Assembly (NCBI GenBank): GCA_964396245.1
Contig: CAYNEO010000005.1
Span: 1-64,000 of the forward strand
Length of the DNA stretch: 64,000 nucleotides
Direction: 5' to 3'
Source of the DNA: CAYNEO01 sp964396245
GTDB lineage: Bacteria; Zixibacteria; MSB-5A5; GN15; FEB-12
Within the stretch, counting starts at the first letter, position 1, and every line of letters begins with the position of its first letter. Shown here piece by piece: positions 1-7,475 of this stretch. The notes beneath the pieces are model-generated. The model did no database searches and was not told the DNA's origin. It worked only from the letters and a program-made list of their open reading frames with translations. Both the position numbers and the translations under genes were made by a program.

Positions 1-395
1 GTAATATTGACATCTTGCGAATCAGCCAAAGTGCCGTCGCTGGCGATAAATGTCACGGTGTATATATTCGACTGCGTGAAATCCGGTCCGAACCGTAATG
101 TCCCGCTTCCATCGTTATTATCAATGAAAGTCGAGTTTGTCGGAGTGTTTACAGCAGACAACGACGGCGTGGTAGCGTCCGGGTCGGTCGCGGTAACTGT
201 CAGGATGAGACTGTCACCCTCAACGATCGAGGTATCCGGGATTGGATCCAGGATCGGCGCCGACTGCGCAAACGCGGTGTTACTGGTTGCCGTCAGCAGG
301 AGAAAGAGTAACAATCCCAGCAAACCGATCAGTCGCGGTGCTGTTGCCCTTCTCTGCTCCTTGAGCCCTTTTTGTATCATTAAATCATTCATCAT
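1..395 (-). CDS. Secreted protein with cadherin/Ig-like domain, N-terminal part (cut by window edge)
   Basis: The reading frame enters from the left edge; about 131 N-terminal residues are present. The start at 395 is preferred because AGGGA lies about 6 bases upstream; in-frame ATGs at 401 and 392 are alternatives. Residues about 15-35 form a leucine-rich signal peptide ending in NTAFAQS. It is followed by an Ig/cadherin-like repeat with the pattern PIPDTSIVEGDSL then TVTATDPD, closely resembling the repeats in the two genes upstream. Its start lies 32 bases after the stop of the preceding 904-residue secreted protein, so it is probably the last visible member of that operon. The function is unknown; surface or extracellular location is inferred from the signal peptide and neighbours. 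Confidence 0.75.
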   Translation of the reverse strand, partial: MMNDLMIQKGLKEQRRATAPRLIGLLGLLLFLLLTATSNTAFAQSAPILDPIPDTSIVEGDSLILTVTATDPDATTPSLSAVNTPTNSTFIDNNDGSGTLRFGPDFTQSNIYTVTFIASDGTLADSQDVNI

Positions 396-427
396 ATTCA
401 TTCCCTGTGACCGTGTCGTGAGACAAC

Positions 428-3142
428 TCACTTGAGGAACAACATCTTTCTGGTCTGGCTCTGATCACCTATTTTGAGCCGGTACAGGTAGATGCCGGTG
501 GCGACACGCTGGCCGTTATCGTTGGTGGCGTTCCACTCTATCGAGTGTTCCCCCGGCGGAAGAACGTCGTCGAGAAGTGTTGCCACTCTCTGGCCGAGGA
601 TATTGAAGACATCGAGCGTAACTCGCTTGTTGCCAAGCGTCCCGTCGAATGTATCTATCGAAAATTCGATTGTTGTCGTCGGGTTGAACGGGTTGGGATA
701 GTTCTGATACAGTGTGAACGAGCCCGGTAACACCGGATTGTCTATCCCGGTAACACCGACCGACTGCGCCGTCGCCGTGGCGAGCAGTGCCTCGGTCAGT
801 CGCAATTTGGACTTATCGTCGGACGCAATATCGGAGTGCGCCGTCATCGGAATCTCGATCAAATCGGCTACGCCGACCTGGAGCAGTTCATCCGAGTTGG
901 ACGGCGACAGGTGGTACAACACAATCTTCAAGCGGCCGTGGCCGTTGTCGTTGTAACCGAGGGCAAATTTCTGGTTGTACTGGGTCAGCGCCGGCTTGCC
1001 CAGTGAGACCGAATTCGGATCGTAATTGATTTCGAGCTGAACGCCGGCGATCTTCTCCGGCAGCTCGGAGGTCACCTTCAGGACCTCGTTGGATCCGCTG
1101 AGGATATCATCATAGGACAATGATACACTTGCCAGCTGGCTCGTCGCCGGCTGTCCCGTCGCCGGATTTATGGGAATATCGTATATCAGGTTGACATCAC
1201 CGATCAGATCGAACACGTTGATCGTGTCGTTCAGATCCAGGTCGGCGGTCGCGAACTGTCTCCGGTTCAGGCCGTACGTGCCGATGATCCTGGCCACGAT
1301 ATTCACGGCATCGGCAACGTTAACCTGCTTGTCGAGGTTGACATCGCCGTAACTGTCGACCTCCACGACGCCCGAGTCGGTTACGAGCGGAAGCGACGGC
1401 ATATCCGGGCTGGGATCGATCGACTCCCACCCGTTTTCGATATAAATCACCTCGGTGCTCCACGGCGCGGCCGCCGAATCAAGTGTCAGCGCCGCGTGAA
1501 GGATAGCCGATGTCGTATCGTTTTCGACGGGCTCGTTCGCCAGACCAAATGTCACCACGCGAATTTCGCCCGGCGTGGATCCGATGTTTTCGTACACAAT
1601 CCACTCCGGGATGCGGTCGGTTTGAATGAACGAATCGACCGTGATCATCTGGTAGTTAAACCGCATGTCGTACTGGACGCCGTAGACCGTCTGCGACGTA
1701 ATCAGGTTGATCGGGAAGAGAATCTCGCCCGTGCCCCGGAGACCGCCTACCGGCTTCTGGCCCGGCGCCGATGTCGAGAACAACCGGTCGAACTGGAGTT
1801 CATTGACATTAATAAGCACCGTGGCATCGCGGCTGTCACCATCGGCGTCGGTCGCGCGAAACACAACGGCAAATTGCCCCTTCTGATTGAAGTCGGGCGT
1901 GAAACTGAAAGCCCCGCTCACCGGGCTGGGACCGAGCACCGGCCCCGGGAATGTCGCGTTGTTGGGCGGACTGAGAACATTAAGCGTGACATTCTTGTTT
2001 TCCGGGTCGGTCGCCGTTACCGTGAACGATACCGTCTCTCCCTGGTTGATGTCATACGAGGTCTGCGAGGGAGTGAAGCTGATTGTCGGCGGGTTGCCTG
2101 TCGTGCCGCCGCCACCGACCGTGACCGTGGCAAAGGCAGATACCTGCTTGGTACCCCCGTAGGCTGTCAGTGAATACTGTGTCGTCACTGTCGGCGAAAC
2201 CGAATAACTCGAACTGAGATTGACGCTCTTGAACAGCCGGGCATTCGTGGTCGCGTTGCGAATCACGATGGAGTCCGAGTTCGCCACGGTCCACTGCAGC
2301 GACGAAGACCCACCTGCGGATATACTGGCCGGGTTCGCCACAAATGAAGAAATCACCGGGTCGGCCGCCGGTACCCAGGCCGTGTCAGCCTGGAAAAACA
2401 TCGAGCTGCTCGGGTACAACCTTGGATAAATCTGGAAGGTCGCTGTCGCACCATCCGTACCGATACCGGTCGTGGTCATCTGGGAAGTATTGCACCCGGG
2501 GTAGTATGTCGTATCGGGAATACCCTGGACGGTATCGATCCGGAAAATGTCGCTCTCGAAGAACGAGAAGAATGCCCTCTGGTCCTGCGGCATGTTCGGC
2601 TTGACCTCGAATAGCAGTGTGAAAATCACATCGTTGCCGCCCGGCAAACTGTCGAATTGATCTCCCTGGGGAAGGAAACTGCAGGCCAGGATGTCCTGTC
2701 TCAGCCGCAATTCCGAGTCGGTCCACTGGTAGGCCTGGAATTTCGTAATGGTATCCAGTGTCTCGCCAAAGGGATCGCTCAGATCGGTCTTCGTCTTCAG
2801 GAAACGCGATGACGTGATCTTGTAGTCGACAAAACCGCTGTCAACTGCCCAGGAGATACAGTTGCCATCGACAAATTCCGTGCAGGTGGAGTCCCGGATG
2901 AAAACCGGCTTCAGCCAGGCCGTATCATACTTGACCAGGAACTGGAAACTCGTGACGATTGAGTCGTTGCTGAGATAAAACGGCATCTCCACGACCGTTC
3001 CGGGTCTGCCCTTGAACGCCATGACACGCACCGTATCCTGGGTGGATTTTACCAGGTCATCGCATGTCACTTGCGCCTGCAGTGAACCGGCAAGTATCAG
3101 TATCAGGAATATCGACAAACAAGCGTAACTCAGCTTTTTCAT
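428..3142 (-). CDS. Large secreted protein: cohesin-like, Ig-like, dockerin-like, T9SS type-A sorting domain
   Basis: 904 residues from the ATG at 3142, which has AGAGGT a few bases upstream; a longer start at 3157 adds only five residues before the signal peptide (residues 1-24, ending SLQAQ). Order seen: cohesin-like beta domain about 35-230; Ig-like domain about 260-345; cadherin-like repeat about 350-450 (VTATDPE); second cohesin-like stretch about 455-595; two dockerin-like calcium loops about 600-665 (GDVNLDKQVNVAD and ADLDLNDTINVFD); a further beta domain; and a FlgD-like C-terminal domain about 810-904 with LYQNYPNPFNPTTTIEF and a terminal RKMLFLK. The C-terminal domain is the type-A T9SS sorting signal family, so export across the outer membrane is expected. 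No catalytic motif is visible. It is probably structural or adhesive, which is inference. Confidence 0.85.
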   Translation of the reverse strand: MKKLSYACLSIFLILILAGSLQAQVTCDDLVKSTQDTVRVMAFKGRPGTVVEMPFYLSNDSIVTSFQFLVKYDTAWLKPVFIRDSTCTEFVDGNCISWAVDSGFVDYKITSSRFLKTKTDLSDPFGETLDTITKFQAYQWTDSELRLRQDILACSFLPQGDQFDSLPGGNDVIFTLLFEVKPNMPQDQRAFFSFFESDIFRIDTVQGIPDTTYYPGCNTSQMTTTGIGTDGATATFQIYPRLYPSSSMFFQADTAWVPAADPVISSFVANPASISAGGSSSLQWTVANSDSIVIRNATTNARLFKSVNLSSSYSVSPTVTTQYSLTAYGGTKQVSAFATVTVGGGGTTGNPPTISFTPSQTSYDINQGETVSFTVTATDPENKNVTLNVLSPPNNATFPGPVLGPSPVSGAFSFTPDFNQKGQFAVVFRATDADGDSRDATVLINVNELQFDRLFSTSAPGQKPVGGLRGTGEILFPINLITSQTVYGVQYDMRFNYQMITVDSFIQTDRIPEWIVYENIGSTPGEIRVVTFGLANEPVENDTTSAILHAALTLDSAAAPWSTEVIYIENGWESIDPSPDMPSLPLVTDSGVVEVDSYGDVNLDKQVNVADAVNIVARIIGTYGLNRRQFATADLDLNDTINVFDLIGDVNLIYDIPINPATGQPATSQLASVSLSYDDILSGSNEVLKVTSELPEKIAGVQLEINYDPNSVSLGKPALTQYNQKFALGYNDNGHGRLKIVLYHLSPSNSDELLQVGVADLIEIPMTAHSDIASDDKSKLRLTEALLATATAQSVGVTGIDNPVLPGSFTLYQNYPNPFNPTTTIEFSIDTFDGTLGNKRVTLDVFNILGQRVATLLDDVLPPGEHSIEWNATNDNGQRVATGIYLYRLKIGDQSQTRKMLFLK

Positions 3143-3198
3143 TACTACCTCTGCCATTTATGACCACACATTTTTTTTCAAAACCATAAAACCCATCG

Positions 3199-5667
3199 CT
3201 ACTTCATGAGCAGCATCTTCCGCGTTTCCGATACTCCGGACGCAGTCAAACGATAAAAATACACGCCGGATGAAACCATCGACCCGTTATCGTCGCGGCC
3301 ATCCCACGTAACGGTATGAGAACCGGCGGAGTAACCTCCGTCGGCCAGAATTTTCACCCTCCGTCCGAGCAAATTGTAGACCGAAAGCTCCACCCGGCAG
3401 CCCTGAGGCAATTCGAAATCAATCCGGGTCTCCGGATTGAACGGGTTGGGGTAATTCTGATATAGCGTAAATCTGTCGGGCAGGTCGGGAGAGCCGTTGA
3501 CCAGTGAAACGGCCATCAGGCGCCCCTCGGCGCTTGACAGATCAATCTTGTCTATTGAGTAATCTTCGACATTCGATATCGTGAGTAACTTTTCTTTCCC
3601 GGCCGGAAGAACGTCACCGGCCATGCTGTAGATCAAAATGTTCAGCTTCGGCCCCGTCTGCAAGGAGTAGAGGGTCATTTCATCATTGGCAATCTGCAAA
3701 TCGTTTTCGTTGACCCGGGTATCCGTTGTCACCGAGAGAAATGCCCCGCCGACGGCGGCGTCACTTGCGTAGGAAATTTCGAGGTTACCGTTATTGAGGC
3801 TGCTTTCAATTAGCACTTCATCAGTCGTCGTACCGGCTCCGAGCCGATTGCTTGGACCGCCCATCACGATAATATTGATCAATCTGATGAGGTCCGCCAC
3901 CGAAGCCGCTATCCCGTCCTGATTCACATCGGAATTGGCATACTGCAACGCATTGAACGGGTACAGCAGCGGGTTTATCAGGAAGTTCGTGAAATAGATG
4001 ACGTCGGATATCTCGTAAGCCAGGCCATTGAGGTTCACGTCGCCGATCTTGATAGTGCCGATCTCTCGAATTGCCACCGAACCGTCCTCGAACACAATTT
4101 GATCCGAAGTAAATACCGTCCCGGTCGTGTCCGTCAGTGAGTTCAGGTTCGGGGTCGACGTGCTGAACCAGAATCTGACCGGCATGGTCAGACCGGCAAA
4201 CGCAAGATTCGAGGATATCCGGAACTTAAAGATCGCCACCGGACCGCTGCCTGCGGCCAGCGCCTGAGCCGGATCGCCTCCCTGATCCGCGACCGCATGC
4301 ACTTTCACATGGCCGGCAAACCCGTCATAGTTGGTCGTGACCGTGAATATCCCGAACGATTCCGTGCGTGTTCCTGCTTTTGTCAGCTCAGTGAGCGTAA
4401 GCGCTGATGGGTCGTAGCTCATGAGCAGATCGAACGAGGCCACCGGCAGCTGGTTCGTCATTCGGACAGCCACTTCGACATTCTGTCCCGACAGAGCCGA
4501 TGCCGTGTCGACCGACAGGCTGAACACGGTCGCCGGCCCGACCGCCAGCGAGACCACCGCCGTGTCGGCGTAGCCGTGAGGATCGGCGGCCACAAAACGG
4601 ACGGCGTGAGTGCCGCTATCCGAGACGGTCGTAGCCCATTCGAATTGACCCGGGTTCTCTCCATCGAAAGTCGCATCAAGCGGTGCATCGACAACCTGCC
4701 AGCTCACTGCCTCGAAATCGGGGTCGATTGCCTTCACCGAAAATGACAGCGGCTCGCCGGCCGTCGCCGATACCAACTCCGGCGCCGTAACCACCGGCTG
4801 ACGGTTCTTGTTGATGACCTGCACGGTCACCTGACGCTCGGTCGAAAGAACGCCGTCGCTCGCCCAGAAACTCAGCACGAACGGTGATCCGTCGGCCGAA
4901 AACGGTCCGATATAATCCGGTGTCCAGACAAACCGCCCGGACCCGTCACCATCGTCGTGAAAAGTAGAACCGAGAGGTTTCGAAGTTACTGCCAGTGACA
5001 CCGGATCGCCGTCCGGGTCATCGGCGGACAACTCAAATGCGAGTGAATCGCCCTCAATCACCTGCTGCTCGGAAACAGCCGCAATGACCGGGCTGTGATT
5101 CTCGCCGCGCACATATAACTTGCCGGCCTTGAAAGCCGGGGAAATCCCTGTCGATGAGCTGTCTTCCACCAGGAGCAGCGAACCGCCCGGAGAATAAAAC
5201 AGCGTGTCGATTGTGACCAGACGGCCGATTTCGGCCGAATCCGATACCTTGAAAAACATCGTGAATACCAGACCGTCACCGGGAGGGACCGGGTCTTCGA
5301 AAATTTTGATTGCGGAAACGACAAAATGACCGTCGATTTCGCTCTTATTGACCGGAGTGATAAGCTTGGTATCGAGATACTCCATCCGCGATCCCTCGAA
5401 AGTGATATCCACTAATGAGAGCACATCGGTTTCGTAGGTAATCGGTACCGAAACGCCACTCAGGTATTCGTCGTTAGTCAGCTGGCAGCGGATAGCCACC
5501 ACCTGACCGGGGCCCGCGCTTATCGAGTCAAGGCGGACCTGATCAACGTTGCCAAAGAGATCAGTCTGGGCTTGTGCCGGCATAGCCGCAGCAAGGCATA
5601 CAACGATACCCAATACTACCGCAAAATACCTGAGACGCTTTATGTCGTTATGACCCATAGAGTCCAT
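3199..5667 (-). CDS. Large secreted protein: two cohesin-like domains, dockerin-like domain, T9SS sorting domain
   Basis: About 822 residues from the ATG at 5667; the frame is open to an ATG at 5703 and another lies at 5658, and no start has a strong ribosome site. The signal peptide ends AMPAQAQ (about residue 34). Then come a cohesin-like domain (about 37-190), two cadherin-like repeats (about 195-380, SADDPDGD and VKAIDPDF), a second cohesin-like domain (about 385-535), dockerin-like loops (about 545-620, GDVNLNGLAYEISD and SDVNQDGIAASVAD), and a FlgD-like sorting domain (LYQNYPNPFNPETRIDF, ending RKMLLMK). It is the first gene of a run of three related genes (gaps 56 and 32 bases). Having cohesin-like and dockerin-like modules in one chain suggests self-association, but partner specificity cannot be read from sequence. 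Confidence 0.85.
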   Translation of the reverse strand: MDSMGHNDIKRLRYFAVVLGIVVCLAAAMPAQAQTDLFGNVDQVRLDSISAGPGQVVAIRCQLTNDEYLSGVSVPITYETDVLSLVDITFEGSRMEYLDTKLITPVNKSEIDGHFVVSAIKIFEDPVPPGDGLVFTMFFKVSDSAEIGRLVTIDTLFYSPGGSLLLVEDSSSTGISPAFKAGKLYVRGENHSPVIAAVSEQQVIEGDSLAFELSADDPDGDPVSLAVTSKPLGSTFHDDGDGSGRFVWTPDYIGPFSADGSPFVLSFWASDGVLSTERQVTVQVINKNRQPVVTAPELVSATAGEPLSFSVKAIDPDFEAVSWQVVDAPLDATFDGENPGQFEWATTVSDSGTHAVRFVAADPHGYADTAVVSLAVGPATVFSLSVDTASALSGQNVEVAVRMTNQLPVASFDLLMSYDPSALTLTELTKAGTRTESFGIFTVTTNYDGFAGHVKVHAVADQGGDPAQALAAGSGPVAIFKFRISSNLAFAGLTMPVRFWFSTSTPNLNSLTDTTGTVFTSDQIVFEDGSVAIREIGTIKIGDVNLNGLAYEISDVIYFTNFLINPLLYPFNALQYANSDVNQDGIAASVADLIRLINIIVMGGPSNRLGAGTTTDEVLIESSLNNGNLEISYASDAAVGGAFLSVTTDTRVNENDLQIANDEMTLYSLQTGPKLNILIYSMAGDVLPAGKEKLLTISNVEDYSIDKIDLSSAEGRLMAVSLVNGSPDLPDRFTLYQNYPNPFNPETRIDFELPQGCRVELSVYNLLGRRVKILADGGYSAGSHTVTWDGRDDNGSMVSSGVYFYRLTASGVSETRKMLLMK

Positions 5668-6065
5668 ACCAAGCCCTGATTGAGCAAGATTCAGACCAAC
5701 CACTTATTTACTTGGCAGGCCGGCCTATCGGCCCCACCCTCAGGTCCGCCAGGCAAAACCTATGTTACTCGCAATCCTTAATTCCGTTTAAGTGCAAGTA
5801 CTTAAATGACTTAAAAGACTTCAACAGCCTTTAGACCATATTAGCTTTCAGGCGATTGAACTCTCCTTATCGCTTGAAGGGCACGCGAAGTATTGTGAGG
5901 TGATAATATTCATTTCATTCATCTATGCAAAAGCACGCAAAACCGCAAGTGTCTGCACAACCAGTTGTCTCGCGCATTCAACCCCCAATTGCGGTTTAAT
6001 AGAGTGCATCCGGAATTTTCACTTTCGATAATTTCTAATCAATTAACCAATAGTAGCTTATGGCA
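5668..6065. other. Intergenic region, AT-richer, no gene seen
   Basis: About 400 bases between the start of the 822-residue secreted protein and the end of the split glycosyltransferase. No convincing coding frame. It contains a short tandem repeat (listed separately) and probably carries the promoter of the three-gene secreted-protein run. No clear intrinsic terminator for the glycosyltransferase was found. Confidence 0.5.
5800..5826. repeat. Three tandem 9-base units, possible operator
   Basis: Three consecutive imperfect units ACTTAAATG, ACTTAAAAG and ACTTCAACA with 9-base period, about 135 bases upstream of the secreted-protein start at 5667. The spacing is close to one helical turn, so a direct-repeat protein-binding site is possible, but chance in an AT-rich gap is not excluded. 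Confidence 0.35.
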
Positions 6066-6617
6066 CTATGTCACCGCCATCAGATCTTCATACGGCGACA
6101 GCAACTCCAACCATTTCTCCTTAATAGTCCCGGGGTCGACCAGGCCCCGCGCCCGCTCGACGATCTCCGGCGACATATACTTTTCCCGGTTACCGAATAT
6201 CTCCCCGGTCGCATTTTCGATATTCCCGACCGCGGTCTCATCGTCGTCAACCGGCAGCTCGACAGCTATCCCGCCGCCCGTGGTTTCCACAATCTCCTCG
6301 CCGCCGTCATCCTTCCGGCAGATCACCGGGCAACCGCACATGATTGCCTCGATATACACCATCCCGAACCCCTCGTCCTTCGACGGGAGCACGAACAGAT
6401 CCGCCTCGCGGTAAAACGGCGCCAGGTTTTCCACCCGGCCGACAAACTTCATCGACGGCGGCGCTATTTCTTTCATCCTATCGAGAAGGGGACCCTGTCC
6501 GACAACGGTCCACTCGAGCTCGTGTTTCTTCTCGAGACGGGAGCACGTCAGGGCGCACAAATCAATGCGCTTGCGCTCGACAACATTCGCTATGGTCAAA
6601 ATCTTCCAGCGTCCCAT
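6066..6617 (-). CDS. GT4-family glycosyltransferase, C-terminal half (split gene)
   Basis: 183 residues holding the C-terminal nucleotide-sugar-binding half of a GT-B fold, GT4-type enzyme: a VGQGPLLDRMKE strand-helix, then FVGRVENLAPFYREADLF, then LPSKDEGFGMVYIEAIMCG, which carries the EX7E motif contacting the donor sugar. The N-terminal half is encoded just upstream (6619-7071) in another frame. The stop of that half (TGA) and this ATG lie within 7 bases (TGAGATG). Removing one base there would fuse them into a normal-length enzyme of about 333 residues. Either a real frameshift mutation, an assembly or sequencing error, or a translationally coupled pair. Acceptor and sugar are unknown. 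Neighbouring secreted proteins make protein or surface glycosylation possible. Confidence 0.65.
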   Translation of the reverse strand: MGRWKILTIANVVERKRIDLCALTCSRLEKKHELEWTVVGQGPLLDRMKEIAPPSMKFVGRVENLAPFYREADLFVLPSKDEGFGMVYIEAIMCGCPVICRKDDGGEEIVETTGGGIAVELPVDDDETAVGNIENATGEIFGNREKYMSPEIVERARGLVDPGTIKEKWLELLSPYEDLMAVT

Positions 6618-6618
6618 C

Positions 6619-7071
6619 TCAGTTGAAAGCCTCGCTATCGACCGGCAGATGAATCAGGTGCGATTTATGCCGGTATCGATCTCCAAACCGCCTGTTAAAC
6701 ACCGTCATCGGATACTTTCCGATGAAAACCAGTTGATCAGCCTTATTGAGCACCGGAATGGCAACCCACGCCAGGACTCGCGAGCGGCTCACCATGAAGA
6801 TGTCCAGGCCGACACAATTCAGTATGTACCGCCGACCCGAGAGAAATGCCAGCAATCCGGCCGGGTAGATCCAGTATGCTACTATCAGTCCTTTACCGCG
6901 GCGCAACTGCCGCCAGGTCGCGATCAGGTAACCGAGCAGGTTCGATTTGCTGAAATTCACATGCCCGACCACTTCGTACGGCGTCCCGATGATATCCCAA
7001 AGCTGCTTGATAAAAATGCCGGAATTATCTGTTTTATCCTTCGGGAAATTGTGCGTCAGAATCGTGACCAT
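6619..7071 (-). CDS. GT4-family glycosyltransferase, N-terminal half (split gene)
   Basis: 150 residues matching the acceptor-side Rossmann half of a GT4 enzyme: MVTILTHNFPKDKTDNSGIF at the start with the glycine-containing loop, then ILNCVGLDIF and LNKADQLVFIGKYPMTVFN, ending LPVDSEAFN, which is the linker that normally runs straight into the C-terminal domain. The protein ends at a TGA at exactly the point where the downstream frame continues the family fold (RWKILTIANVVERKRIDL). On its own this half could not bind nucleotide sugar. See the downstream half for the alternatives. Confidence 0.65.
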   Translation of the reverse strand: MVTILTHNFPKDKTDNSGIFIKQLWDIIGTPYEVVGHVNFSKSNLLGYLIATWRQLRRGKGLIVAYWIYPAGLLAFLSGRRYILNCVGLDIFMVSRSRVLAWVAIPVLNKADQLVFIGKYPMTVFNRRFGDRYRHKSHLIHLPVDSEAFN

Positions 7072-7475
7072 AATCGATCCGCCCGAAACGGGCGAAACAC
7101 GCTGGCAGTGTTGCTGTTCTCCTTCTCATTACAAGCCCAACAATATAATACATTTTCCCGGAAAATGAAGGGCAATCGACCGATTTCTACCCCATTCCCG
7201 GCCTAAAAAAAACGCCCGATCATTGCCGTAACGTGCCCTCGGGCACTCCACAATAGTCACAGGCGGTTCATGCAAAAACAAAGATGACCGCAACCCCATA
7301 TTCCCTCCGGGCAATCCCTCTCTGGTCATCCGCGACATCTGCCGGTTTTGGAAGTTAATTCTCACTTTCAATAGCGGTGTGTGCTCAAATTCCTCCGTCG
7401 TTTTACGTTCCTATTTCACCCCGGAGAGGGGGATAACACCCCTCTCCGAGATATTTATCATGCCACAAACAGCAT
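7072..7475. other. Intergenic region, no gene seen
   Basis: About 400 bases between the 886-residue secreted protein and the split glycosyltransferase. Short open frames here have no recognisable content or ribosome site. The right end holds a strong hairpin (7422-7448). Confidence 0.5.
7422..7448 (-). terminator. Hairpin downstream of the 886-residue secreted protein
   Basis: Perfect 10-base stem CGGAGAGGGG / CCCCTCTCCG with a 7-base loop, 28 bases past the stop at 7476. The minus-strand sequence after the stem is not T-rich, so it may be an RNA-stabilising 3' hairpin rather than a canonical intrinsic terminator. Confidence 0.5.

Noticed and set aside
7..435. Open frame on the plus strand at the left edge
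   Set aside because: The minus-strand frame encodes a signal peptide and a cadherin-like repeat identical in style to neighbouring genes; the plus frame has no features.
1496..2173. 225-codon open frame on the plus strand
   Set aside because: Antisense to the dockerin-containing secreted protein; Arg/Val-rich shadow without family features or ribosome site.
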